DNA of 64,000 nt. Origin: Bathynomus jamesi (lineage: Eukaryota > Arthropoda > Malacostraca > Isopoda > Cirolanidae). Below are positions 53,965 through 64,000 of this stretch, piece by piece (position 1 is the first letter of the stretch; each line of letters begins with the position of its first letter). A program made the position numbers and the translations under genes. The notes beneath the pieces were generated by a model. The model was not told the origin of the DNA, ran no database searches, and saw only the letters and a list, made by a program, of their open reading frames with translations. The stretch is taken from the NCBI GenBank assembly GCA_023014485.1, contig JAJOZX010005804.1, forward strand, positions 124,001 to 188,000. Reading direction: 5' to 3'.

Positions 53965-54010
53965 ATTCCAAGGCCTTTCGTGTATTCAAAGCTACACCTC
54001 GTCAGGGAAT
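53965..54010 (-). ncRNA. hammerhead ribozyme motif of the Penelope-like element
   Basis: Read on the minus strand: stem I ATTCC (54010-54006), core CTGACGA (54005-53999), one extra G, stem II GTGTA (53997-53993) with TACAC (53984-53980), GAA (53979-53977), then the palindrome AGGCCT (53976-53971) as a very short stem III, T53970 at the cleavage position, and GGAAT (53969-53965) closing stem I. Penelope-like elements are known to carry hammerheads with a tiny stem III that work best as dimers, and a palindrome fits that. The extra G before stem II lowers my confidence slightly. Confidence 0.65.
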
Positions 54011-54211
54011 GAAGATAAAAGGCGAGATGCCCATAAATATATACAACGTACAGGAAAAACAAAACAATTAGCACATACTTAACAAGGGTTAATGAGAGGC
54101 AAAAGAAATTTTAACATGATATCGTCAATTTTATACGTCCCCGCACTATTATTGAAATTGTTTTTAAAATGAATAAATGCACATTCTAGAATATTTCTTT
54201 CTATTATATAA

Positions 54212-54941
54212 TTATATCTCTGTTTTTAACAAGCGCTTTAGAACTATCCCACTTGATGCTATGGTTACATCTATACATATGGTTAAATAAGCATTGGAAT
54301 TATTAGCTGTTCTACAAGCATATTTGTGCTGTTTTACCCTAATATCTAACGTTTTACCGGTTTGGCCTATATATACTGAGTTACATTGTGTACATCCGAT
54401 CGAATACACACAACCAACAACATTATCAGGGCTATTCTTTATTAGGCGTGATTTAACAGTATTATTATACTTAAAGATTACATTAATGCCAATTGCTTTA
54501 AGTACAGTTGAAAGGTATTGAAAATTAACATGGTAAGGTAGGCTAAGGATATTTTTACGCTGAAATTCCTTTACAATTACATTATTATAATACCTATTCT
54601 TGGCTTTCTTAAGACAGTTATCTAAAAATGAAATAGGATAACATAATTTAGTACCAATATTCATGATATTGCATAACTCGGAATCTAAAAATTCAGGACT
54701 GACAACTCTCAATGCTCGAAGAAATATAGCAGAGAAAATAGAGGATTTAATCGAAGGATAATGGTCAGAATAAAAATGCACATAAGAGTTATTGTTAGTA
54801 GGCTTACGGTAGACTTCATATTTGAACTGATTAGAGCATCTCCAAATTTTTAGATCAAGAAAAGATAGGCTTCCATCATTTTCTTTTTCAACTGTAAACT
54901 TAATAGATGGGACTAAATTGTTGAGCCTACCAAGAAATAAG
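54212..54941 (-). pseudogene. Penelope-like RT C-terminus plus GIY-YIG endonuclease
   Basis: About 240 residues. The first part has LSFLDLKIWRCSNQFKYEVY, RKPTNNNSYVHFYSDHYPSI and FLRALRVVSPEFLDSEL. This is the conserved end of Penelope RTs (FLD..I...F...VYRKPT...YxHFxSxHP). The second part has GCVYSIGCTQCNSVYIGQTG then KTLDIRVKQHKYA, the GIY-YIG nuclease with its Y, IG and R-x3-H residues. It would nick target DNA for insertion. The N-terminal RT core with the catalytic aspartates is lost beyond 54941. The last 15 or so codons of the open frame (to 54985) come from the neighbouring element. The remaining frame is intact. Confidence 0.88.
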
Positions 54942-57900
54942 CCCCCCCCCCCAAATGGCCGCCAGCCAGTCATTATACGCTTCATAACTCGAAAAGTATT
55001 CTTTTTACAAAAAAGTTTGCTGAAGCAAAAATTGTTTATTTCACATTTTCTACCTCATATAAATGTTTCAGATGTTTAATGAAATTTTTTATTTTTCAGG
55101 TTTTTGTTGGATTTGGAATTGGTAATTTCTGATAATTAGTAACAAATATGGCTTCTGCTTCAAACATTAGAGCTACAAGGAGTCAATCAAAACCACATTT
55201 TATATTTGGAACCGCACAAGAGCTTCCTCTTACAACATTGCCAACAAATAAACAGGTGGGCCAATACCATGTTCTTTTAAAAGAAGCCACTTCAGTGACT
55301 TCACATAACTTTGATATTTTCAACAAAATTACTGAAGATATACTCTGTATTTGGAGAAAAGCTTCAATTCCTGCAATAGTTGACAAATCAGTTTATATCA
55401 AATTAAAGTGGTTCATCGGCAAAGCAAACGATCTTAGTAGATCAAAAAGTAGTGTCAAAATTAAAGAAAATTTTAATGACACCTTGGAAGAATTATTCGA
55501 TATCAGTGCCTGTAAATGCCCTTTTATCTCCCATCAAAACTTTGGCTGTCCTGAGAGCTGCGAAGATGTTCACATAAGATGCACCTGTCGAAGAGAACTG
55601 AAGGTACCAAAAGAAGAGCTTCTGTTTTTACAGGATCAGCGATCGACGCGTACAATGAAAATAGGGGGGCGTTGATAAAGTCATGACAAAAAGAATTAAA
55701 AAAATGCAGTCTAGGAAATTGCGGACAGAAGCAGGAATGGTTAAAAGAAGAGAAATGAAGGACTCTCATATTTTAACCGAAATAGTGTGTTTTTCAGATG
55801 TAGAGTACTTCCACACAATATGAATTAGACCCACATCAGAGTGAATCAGACTGAGTCAGTTGCCATACAAGGTCAAATGAGACTTCCATTGCCTACTGTA
55901 ACGATGGAAGCCGATAGATTTGGAATTTCAGATCGAGCAGCAGCTGCTTTAGTTGATTATGGAACAATCACTAAAGAAGATAGTACGCTTTTGATTGACA
56001 AGAATAAAATCCGACGGGAAAGAGAGAAAATGAGAAAAAGTTTGGTGATGGAGAGTAAAGCTAATCCTGCTGTCATATCTGCTATATTTTTTGACGGAAG
56101 AAAGGACAAGACTTTGGTGAAAGTAAAGAAAGGAAACAAATAGTACGGAGACTCCATTAGAGAGGAACACTTATGTTTTGGTGTCTGAGCCAGGAAATGA
56201 ATATTTAACCCATGTAGTTCCTTCTTCTGGTAAAGCTCAAGATATAGCTGATAGTTTGTTCTCCTTTCAAGAGGCAGCTATTAATGAGAGCATTCGTCTC
56301 ATAGGCTGTGACAGTACAAATACCAACACAGGTGCCATGGGTGGGATCATCAACCTCATAGAAGAAAAACTAAAGAAACCGTTACAATGGAGCATTTGTA
56401 TGCTGCATACAAATGAACTTCCCCTTCGACACTTATTTGAACATTTTGATGGTAAAACAAAAGGTCCAACATGTTTCACTGGAAAAATCGGAGTAGCACT
56501 GAAAGAATGTGAAAAAATGCCTGCAGTCAATTTCAAACCAATTAGAGAAGGCATTGATTTAACACATCAGAAGAGGTTATCGATGATCTTAGCCAAGATC
56601 AACAGTATTTGTACAAAATTATCGTGGCTATAAGAAGTGGGAATGTCCCAAAAGATTTGGAAAATACAAAACCCGGACCACTTAACCATTCTCGATGGCT
56701 GACATCAGCAAATCGTGTCTGCTGCCTATACATTGCAGAGAAAACTCCTTCATTGGCTCTTTATTCAATAATTTTCTTCATTGTTACAAATTATGGACCA
56801 AGCTGGTTCGATATCAAGAGTAGACCATATATATGGAATGGACCACATCACATATTTGGAGCAATTAAAAGATTTCATCTTCTTCCAAAGGATGTTCAGA
56901 ATGTAGTGAAGCCTTACATTGCTAGAAACGCATATTTTGCTCATTGCGAAAATGTTCTGATAGCAATGTTATCAGATACAACATAACAAAAACGAAACAG
57001 AGCAGTTGATTTCATCATGAACATTAGACCAAAGACGGAAAATGTGTCCAAAATCAGAGAATTTAAGGTTCCTGAGATAAATTTCAACGTAAACGCATGG
57101 GATGATATTATTTACTGGTCAAAAGAAATGCTGACTGAACCTCCCCTCACTATGTTCACAAATATTGAACTCAATGCACTTAGGGTTAAAAAACTGTGCC
57201 TACCCAATCAATTATCCACTTCATTCACAAAGTGTCGAGAGGGCAATAAAACTTGTCACTGATGTGGCCTCATCTGTATATTCCCGAGAATCCCGTGATG
57301 GATTTATAAGAGCAAGAATTGGGTCTCGTTCATTGCTGCCATGTATGGAAACCAAGAAAAAAATTACTTCGCTTTTTGACAATTAGCTTTTAATTAGAGA
57401 CTGAAATAATTCACCAAAATTTCATAAAAGCAAACACTTCACGATTTTTGAAAAGGGATCTTTTTGGAAGTGTATTGAAATTATATGTTTCTGCAATTGT
57501 GGTAATAAAATATCAATAATTTCTCTCGTTGATTAGTGTTGTTGTAGATTGTAGTTTGAATATTCAAAATTATATAATGTTATTAACTATTATAGAAGTA
57601 ATATAACTTCGGTCATCAAAGAATTTTTCATTTATTTAGAAAAAAAGTTATTTATTTGCGATATCATTTACCATGGTAAATTTTGATCAAATTTAAAATT
57701 GAGAAAATAATTTATAAAAGGGCACTTTCTAATGTATTTTTTTTTATTTTGAATAATTTTTATTCTATAGTGTCTTTTAATTGGATGCATATTTTTCAAG
57801 TTATAAGCATTTATATGTTTGACTAGCGGCCATTTTATTTTTCTAAAAAATGCGCTAGTAGGGCAAAGTTGATTTTTCTTTTATATCACTTTATGTCATC

Positions 57901-57972
57901 AATAGAACCCAATACAGCAAATTATAGGTGAAGCAAATAAATATTCCACAAAGAATTACGTTTCACCCCACC

Positions 57973-57980
<8 letters not shown>
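54942..57980 (+). mobile_element. transposon-like element of unassigned superfamily
   Basis: The gene at 55148-57386 is bracketed by inverted repeats. The left repeat 54954-55000 starts AATGGCCGCCAGCC; the inverse of the right repeat (57789-57835) starts AATGGCCGCTAGTC. Both continue with ATAACT(C/T)GAAAA. The right side extends about 140 bp further to GGGTGAAACG-type sequence (read inward from about 57975) beside a (TA)n tract. The left side lacks this, so the left terminus is cut. The inverted repeats suggest a DNA transposon rather than a host gene. Confidence 0.55.
55148..57386 (+). pseudogene. transposase-like gene of an uncharacterised, widespread invertebrate family
   Basis: It starts MASASNIRATRSQSKPHF at 55148. 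The N-terminal half is helical, then comes a cysteine cluster (CKCPFISHQNFGCPESC, CTC) and KVPKEELLFLQDQRSTR. After a broken stretch (55.67-55.84 kb) come DRFGISDRAAAALVDYG, AIFFDGRKDKT (56.09 kb), LIGCDSTNTNTGAMGGI (56.3 kb), WSICMLHTNELPLRHLFEHF (56.4 kb), TKGPTCFTGKIG, LNHSRWLTSANRVCCLY (56.7 kb) and YIARNAYFAHCENVL (56.9 kb), ending near 57386. The spaced aspartates (FFDGRKD, GCDSTNTN) and the CxLHxNELPLR block resemble RNase H-fold DDE transposases. Five or so frame changes or stops break it. I know the family only as uncharacterised proteins, so the function is inferred. Confidence 0.6.

Positions 57981-58022
<42 letters not shown>
57975..58022. repeat. (TA)n microsatellite
   Basis: An uninterrupted TA run of about 48 bp between the unassigned transposon and the mariner-type element. 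Confidence 0.95.
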
Positions 58023-58028
<6 letters not shown>

Positions 58029-58252
58029 GTTCTAAAATTACCTAGTAAACTTACATGAACGTAATATCTTAACAAAAATTATGCGATATTTAACAATTTT
58101 ATTTCAAATACAGCAACAATAAGAAAAGCAACAATAATCGTTTATTTTAGATGTTCAAAGTGTCTTCATTCAACTTGAACACATTGTTCACAACGTCCGA
58201 CTACTGATGGACAGACATATAAAAGATTACTAGGTAATTTTAGAACACCCTG
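58023..58252 (-). mobile_element. mariner-type MITE
   Basis: Inverted ends TAGGGTGTTCTAAAATTACC and GGTAATTTTAGAACACCCTG, next to TA dinucleotides on both sides as in Tc1/mariner insertions. The inner minus strand reads RCEQCVQVE then RHFEHLK and stop, close to the C-terminal end of some mariner transposases. It is therefore an internally deleted copy of a mariner, not a random hairpin. The (TA)n context prevents a firm TSD call. Confidence 0.82.
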
Positions 58253-58435
58253 TATAAAGTTCTTGAAGAGTTATAAAATTAAAATGTAACTTTTTACCTG
58301 TTTCAGAGGAGAAAACAGTAAACGGAATTACAAACTTTACACGAAAGTTTTTCTTTTTAAGGTTACCCTAAACTAAGTTAGACTATCCGGTCAAGGTGTT
58401 GGTGTAGTCTGAGCAAGACGATACAGTACTACAAA

Positions 58436-58556
58436 ATGGCGGCAGCTGAAGACGTAAATTGTGCTCTGCGGTTAGTCGAATTCAAATCGGTTACAAAAGT
58501 AAGACGAAAGTTCAAAATTCGTTACATTCCATCTTTCAGTGTGTGTGTGTGTGTGT
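58436..58556 (+). pseudogene. short N-terminal fragment resembling a DUF4817-type helix-turn-helix
   Basis: ATG at 58436 gives MAAAEDVNCALRLVEFKSVT then KVRRKFKIRY before running into a (TG)n tract and stop. The pattern (L..FKSVTxVxRKFxxxY) is that of the N-terminal helix-turn-helix seen in some mariner-like transposons. Only about 30 residues remain, so the call is weak. Confidence 0.35.
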
Positions 58557-60675
58557 AAAAAACAGTTTTATCAAAGCGTCTGAATCCACGAAATATTTTT
58601 ATACAAAACCGAAATGTAAAATCTTTGAATAAATTCTCGAAATGTACGACACTTATTCCAAGAAACAAAATACGAGTATACTAGATTTTAAAGCTTTACA
58701 AATTACTGTGTATCTATATTGTGTATACAATTCAGATATTTAGACTTTTGTCCTGTTTATACAAATACTGAAGTCGCACATCAAGCTGAAATGACTGAGT
58801 GAAAAGCTTTGACCGACATTTTGCGTGAAAATTAAAAATTTTAGTGGAACTTTGTGCCCTATGGGCCTATACCACGCAACTGTGAAAGAGGTTTATATCC
58901 CCCAACAGTACCGAAAGGGTTAAATAATTCCGTGAAAATATACTCAAAACTTGAATTCTGTACAAACACTTATTTGTACCGATATACAGTAAAACAGAAA
59001 AAAATGCTTTTAAAAAAAACAGAAGTATATACTGCAAAGACGTTCTCAAAACTTTAAAATTGAACTCTTACATAATGGGATACAAAAAGAGAAATTCTTG
59101 CATTAAATAAATGATACTTTAAATATAAATAGGACAGAGTTTTGACTCGTTCATACATGACTACTGGATTGCTTGGCCTCATTACTGATCTGCAATGAAT
59201 AAAATATAATTGAAAATAATTTAATAAATACATTTCCTGTAGGTGTAATACACTTCCATCGATCAAGTGTTGATGCGATGTTGGCATTATATCAACTATT
59301 GAATATGATCTCAAAGAAAAAAATGTTTGTTCAAAATATTTTAATTTCATGACTGAAAAAAACTTTCGTTGGATAAGTCAGAAAATTACTGATCTTCATT
59401 TACTCGTTCGATGTTAATTACACGTCCTTCCCCAACTACTGCGCTCATCGACAACACGTGTAACAACACGTTTGTTTGTGAATCAAACATTATACTCGTA
59501 GAGTATTATAGAGTCATTATCATAGTCATTATATTGCTTTATTTATTATCTCAAATACTGATGGTGCAGTATTGCATTTATTCAATTTTTGTGGCACTTG
59601 TAGGATTATCGATTTAATCACGTATACATGTTTTGATGTTACATCAACATCGCGGTCCATCATTAATTTAGTACTTAGATATATAGAATGGATATATTGT
59701 TGCCGTTATTAGTCACTAAAGGGGAGTAAAAATTAGTGAAGAAATGATCGTTTACGTTTACGTTCTTGTTTCAACTGTTATGAGATGTATCAACATTTGA
59801 ACCATTTGACATTTGTGCGGTACATGAAGTATAACATATCACATACTAAAAGGTAAATAATTAAAAATGTTAAATGCTGAAGTCAAAACTATTTTTCTTA
59901 GGAGTTGTATCATTTGGCGCATTTGATGAGAGAAAAGATAAAAGACGACGTTTTAAATGTTTTAAACCCGGTATGCTGACATCGAGGACACTTTTGAATT
60001 CATAACCTCTACGTTTAATCCCTTCTGGTAATATTGGAATTTAGACTACGCATTGAAAATTCCCCATTTTGTAACTGCAATGGCTTACCTGCGTAATAAA
60101 CGACGAGTGAACAACGAGATCAGGAAAATAATGCACACAGAGTAAACTAGAATGACCAGAAAAACGTAAACACTGCCCCCATTTTTTCCAAGGTAGTAAA
60201 CATAACCTATGTCTTGAAATATGAGGAACAAAGCTTCGATGATAATGAATAACCGAAGCAGAGTTGAACTCCTCTGAAAAGATAATTATTTAATGAACGA
60301 TTGTATTTATAATTTAATGCATTAAATGCACACCAATGAGTGTATGACCTTATAGGCTTCATTAAATGGGAGTAACTGGTATAACTCGAGGTCTGTCCTT
60401 CTCAGTATGTAGCTCATCAATACTTGGTATATTGGCGAGTCTCAAGAAAATTTTATACTTTACATAAATACAGTCACAAATAGTATTTTTCAAATGAGAA
60501 TTCTCATTTTATCCACGTTTACCCATTTTACCCACTTTTACCCCTTTCCACGCCCTATAATTAAATCTCGCATCCCATTTTTAATTATGGTGGTTTCATT
60601 CCTTTCACTTGAAAGAGTTCCCTTTATTCGCACCACACGCAAAGTATCATATTCATACACCACTATTTATACTGA
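58557..60675. other. long AT-rich spacer without recognisable gene
   Basis: I searched both strands for RT, transposase, zinc-finger or RNA-gene motifs and saw none. Short open frames here have no recognisable domain and biased composition. Confidence 0.5.
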
Positions 60676-60840
60676 TATGGCGCTTCGCGTCAGAATAACG
60701 AAGTTAGCGACGTTATGTCTGCTGGGTGACTATCCTCTTTGTTCAGATGATGTAGCGACCCGTGGTTGGGATCCTAACCTAAACTGTAGCTCCCCTCTGG
60801 CATATGACCTTGATGTTACGGAGGTTAAACAATCCCAAAA
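60676..60840 (+). mobile_element. second 5S-derived SINE copy, degenerate
   Basis: The plus strand shows TGGCGCTTCGCGTC, then ACGAAGTTAGCGACGTTATG (worn 5S box A region), then the shared tail ATGTAGCGACCCGTGG to GGAGGTTAAACAATCCC with an A-rich end. The tail is about 80% alike by eye to 53409-53510 read on minus. A 10-20 bp piece around box C has been lost. An apparent open frame across 60494-61024 simply reads through this SINE. Confidence 0.8.
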
Positions 60841-61716
60841 CACCACTACTGTCACGAAACTGCAACATTCGTATGCAGTACATATTTCTGCACATACGAA
60901 AGAGTTTAGCAGTTATAATTTATTCGATATAACTATGCAAATACGACATTTCCACATGCGTGACAAACTATCGCAAAATCACAGATATAATTACATAGTT
61001 CAAATAGAAAGTGAAAAAAGTTAGGTCAAGCGTAAAAATTAAAATCACTATCTCTTGAGACTGGCTATATACCAGTAGCAAGATATGGCAAACCCATTCG
61101 ACTGGACTGGTTATGAGTAGCCGGCTATACCTGCTACCATAGCGGGCGCCCATGTTGGAGACTAGAAAAGCTAAACATAGCAGACAGTTGATTTCCATTT
61201 TACTGGGAAATGATATCCGCTACAGGTAACGGGTACAACTGGTGTTGCTAGACAAACTCTCAAGAATGACGGCTTAAAATGATATTATAAATAGAGTAAA
61301 TTAAGCAGATTTAAATTATATGTTCATTTGTGACCAAGCTTACCATAAAAACTCCTGATAACAGGAAGATATAAATTATGATCTTTAGGGCTACCACAAG
61401 AAGTATTATTCCTGCTCTCGTTTGTATCAAAGGGTAAGTGGTTTCAACTGCAAACACAAAATATTTCATTTTCGTTAAAAATTAATTAAAGGATATCTAT
61501 AATTTACATTTCACTTGTGATTTCTTATATTTTCAGTATAAAATGTGACTATATAGGCCATTTTAGACAAGTATTGATTTTTTGTAAATGACAACAACAA
61601 CAACAACAACAATAATAAAATATAGAAGCTTTACAACAAAAACTTACTTTCTGGAGATTCGAAATAAACCCATCCAAAAAAGATCAGGAGAACAGAGTGC
61701 AGGATCTAAAAAGGTT

Positions 61717-61749
<33 letters not shown>

Positions 61750-62307
61750 ATATATATATAGAAAGCGCACAATAATTAAGATTTGTTATCTGTAATTCCA
61801 TAAAAACTTTATTTTACATAACATCCTGGATGAACCTCTATCAATCCAGTTCTATAGCATTGAACCAGTTACTTATGAGTATTTAATTTAGTCCAGGCAA
61901 TTTGTAGTTAGACCTGGGCAAAATTGCTTCAGAAGCTTTCTAAACTGTTTCCAGCTCAGGAACCATTGCCGAATAACATATCCAAAATCCGACAAAATTG
62001 GACCCCGGGAACACCCCCAAAAATGAAATTCAAAATGGCGGACTGGATGTTTCCTACGAAAAAAAAAATATATATAATTTACGCTTTTATTTATAGAGAT
62101 ACATTTGATGCTTTTTCTTTCAGTTGTAATGTTTTAAATAATTCAACAATATACAACACAACCAGTTATTACGCAAATATAATGTTATATAGCTTTTTAC
62201 AGATTTTTATAATCAATAATACAACAATTATTTTTTTTCCCAGTTTCAAGTTATGTTCATTACAGAAGAAGTGATACCTGGTCACAAACATACAGAAATT
62301 AATCCTC
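60841..62307. other. spacer with (TA)n tract
   Basis: No gene recognised. (CA)n/(TA)n at about 61716-61760. CAAAATGGCGGACTGGATG near 62031 is a short motif I could not place. It may belong to the 3' flank of the minus-strand gene. Confidence 0.5.
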
Positions 62308-63996
62308 TTAATCACTATCATCGGATAGATTACCGGTACTTGGGTTGTTATCGCAACCACTGATTTGGCACTCGCCACAAGCGGCTGAACAAGGCATTCC
62401 ATTACGCTTGCATCCACATCTTGAAGTAGCACATTTCGTCTTGCAGGAGCAGCGGATCATGTTGAGTAGATAATTTGGAGCTGGTGGCTTGTCGCAGGCT
62501 GTAGGGTAGTAGGAATTATTCTTTACATACCAACCCCACTGTTCTGCATCGATCTTCTCTTCTGTAGACTTCCAGATTAGTATTTGAAAGTATGTGCGAA
62601 AGCTGTGGTACTTTGTGGACGCATCGGTAGGTGGCAAACGTTCGGGTGTAACAAAAGATTTAGCTGTAGCTACCTTTTCAACTAACATTCGATGACGTAG
62701 TGCGTTAGTGGATTCAAGTGTTTTGCAGCCATACAACAGAAGCATTGCCTTTCTTCCAGCGGCTTCAATGTCAGAGGTCAGAGTGTTGGCAACAATCAGA
62801 ACAGAATGTATTTGCAACTGAACGGAGTTCAGCCACCTTCATCAGTGTGTCGAATGCTTTGGCTTTACCGATCGAAAAAATTCTGGATGTGCTATCACAG
62901 CCCGTGAAAGCATGCACAAACAGGAGATACTTGCAGATGTCATTGCCTAACAATGATTGAATGCTGAGAATATCATACACAGGATTAGGAGATGGTCCCC
63001 GTCTTATATCGCTGCGATAGTACAACTTGAAACCACTGTCCTTGGCATGGTACAGAAGGAGAATCAGCAAGTCGGTGTCTTCCCCTATTACTGTTGTAGT
63101 TGCATTTTCTGATGAGGAAACTGCTGCACGAACGATGTCCACATCAGCATCCCCATCTGCGTTGTGAACAATACACCCGTGCTTCTTCAACATCTCACCT
63201 ACGAGGGAAATAAATGCTTGCTTGTTGTTTTCATTAGCCAAGAAGTGTTCCTTCTGGCCAACAAACTTCATGCTTGGACTGAGATTCACATTTCTGCTTG
63301 TCTTGGTGCTGCGTCTTCTGTGGGTCATGTCCTCGATCGTAGGAGAGCTGCTGTAGCCATCAAAAACAATGATTGCTTTTCCATATGTTTTCAGAGTGAA
63401 ATCGGCATATGAGTTGGCGATGCTGTCATATGTTTCATCTTGACGCCAGGAAACACGATGTAGTAGAGATCCACCATCCAATACGTACTGGTCTGTGCAT
63501 TGAATTTCTTGAACTTCTTCCATGCGTAAAGTGTCAGTGTATTTGATTATTGCATGAGCTAGCTGAGACTTATCGGGTTTCCTCAAGATACTTCGTGATT
63601 CGAACAATGCAGGAGGATATGCACACAGTTCGTAACACATGACATCTTCAAGATTCATGTCTCCGCCAGTGGCAACAGTCATCATTCTCTGAAACAGTAG
63701 TGCAGGATCTACTTCTATATCTGAAGCATCAGTGATCACAACGGCAGAAGCAGGTCCTAGTGTTTTCACTTTGTCAGATCTTTTGGCAGAATATGTAAGG
63801 CTTGTTTCCCAATCATTTTTACGACAATGTTCGTACCGATTGAATGCAATTGATGAACGTTAACTCCAGGATCAGCAGTTAGCCCTGTTACAATGTTGCA
63901 GAGACCCGAGGTAGAATGGAATGGGGATAAGGATTCCAGACGTTCAAGTACTTTCTTCATGTCATTACTGTCCCTGATTTGTCTACTTCCCCTCAT
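62308..63996 (-). CDS. PIN/FEN-like domain protein with C-terminal cysteine-rich domain (partial, two frame changes)
   Basis: Reads right to left and enters from outside the window. N-terminal piece (63996-63766): IVTGLTADPGVNVHQLHSIG and MIGKQALHI. Middle (63769-62771): DPALLFQRMM, YVLDGGSLLHRVSW, AIIVFDGYSSS, EHFLANENNKQAFISLVGEM, NADGDADVDIVRAAV, TTVIGEDTDLLILLLYH and HAFTGCDSTSRIFSIGKAKA. Aspartates in FDGY, DGDADVD, GEDTD and GCDS are placed as in PIN/FEN metal-dependent nucleases. The last piece (62817-62308) ends in C-x-C-x3-C-x4-C-x-C-x6-C-x3-C-x2-C-x4-C, like TSO1/tesmin CXC repeats. The frames are 0, 1, 0, so two small opposite indels join them. Either the gene is just dead or the assembly has indels. 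The family is widespread and uncharacterised. Confidence 0.7.
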
Positions 63997-64000
63997 TTCC

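Larger units (their letters stand above)
53901..54941 (-). mobile_element. Penelope-like retroelement, 5'-truncated
   Basis: Minus-strand element holding the C-terminal part of the Penelope-type RT, the GIY-YIG endonuclease, and beyond it a noncoding segment with a hammerhead motif. It is cut at 54941, where unrelated sequence (a C-run and AATGGCCGCC) begins, so the RT catalytic part is missing. The other end meets a (TA)n tract. No TSD could be defined. Confidence 0.85.

Noticed and set aside
53444..54071. Open frames encoding Tyr/Ile repeats
   Set aside because: Products of (TA)n and (TG)n tracts and of the SINE.
60494..61024. 176-codon open frame
   Set aside because: It reads through a 5S-derived SINE and AT-rich flanks with no protein domain.
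1..64000. CRISPR arrays, bacterial operons, ribosome binding sites, rho-independent terminators
   Set aside because: None expected or seen; the tandem arrays found are minisatellites without unique spacers, and gene content is eukaryotic transposons.

Overview
This window looks like repeat-rich intergenic DNA from an animal nuclear genome, most likely an arthropod. The grounds are the element content (BEL/Pao and Ty3/gypsy LTR retrotransposons, an APE-type LINE with RNase H, a Penelope-like element, hAT and mariner relics, a 5S rRNA-derived SINE), short TTAGG-like runs in foldback repeats, long (TA)n tracts and a spliceosomal-type intron in a transposase. I cannot name the species. I see no convincing single-copy host gene. 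Nearly every coding stretch is a transposable-element gene or relic, and many are broken. GC content jumps sharply in the LINE (about 9.6-15.4 kb).

Layout. 1-736: 3' end of a gypsy element with its 3' LTR. 974-15433 (minus): a near full-length LINE with a 12-bp target-site duplication (TSD), split by a BEL/Pao element at 1559-9594 (BEL-1). 16500-17234: a hAT-type non-autonomous element carrying a complete-looking hammerhead ribozyme. 17241-21266: foldback repeats, a CR1/L2-like LINE fragment and a small TIR element with a zinc-ribbon ORF. 22058-28628: a hAT shell (TSD ATTATTTA) holding a deleted BEL element (BEL-2), itself holding a 448-bp MITE and a minisatellite. 28678-34944: another stack, a small MITE (TSD GTACG) containing a hAT (TSD CAAATGTG) containing a very young gypsy element (TSD GTAAG, LTRs that read identical).

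35025-40091: a hAT MITE, a decayed gene of a PIN-like nuclease family, and a foldback repeat. 40310-48173: a degraded MITE that probably holds BEL-3 (TSD CAAAT). 48591-50548: a hAT (TSD TATAGCCC) whose transposase lost its catalytic core. 51792-52861: an element whose inverted ends are tandem repeats. 53409-54941: a 5S-SINE, (TA)n tracts and a 5'-truncated Penelope-like element with a hammerhead motif. 54942-57980: a transposon-like gene of a family I could not assign to a named superfamily. 58023-58556: mariner-type relics. 60676-60840: a second 5S-SINE. 62308-64000 (minus): a gene fragment with a PIN/FEN-like domain and a C-terminal cysteine-rich domain, running off the window.

How the parts relate. 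The nesting gives a relative chronology, checked by TSDs and in one case by an empty-site paralogue inside the window. The most notable findings are the hammerhead ribozyme in a DNA-transposon-like element, a gypsy element whose primer-binding position is complementary to its own LTR (self-priming architecture), the PIN-like/cysteine-rich gene, and the unassigned transposon-like gene. Frameshifts occur even in elements with near-identical LTRs, so some may be assembly indels rather than real decay.
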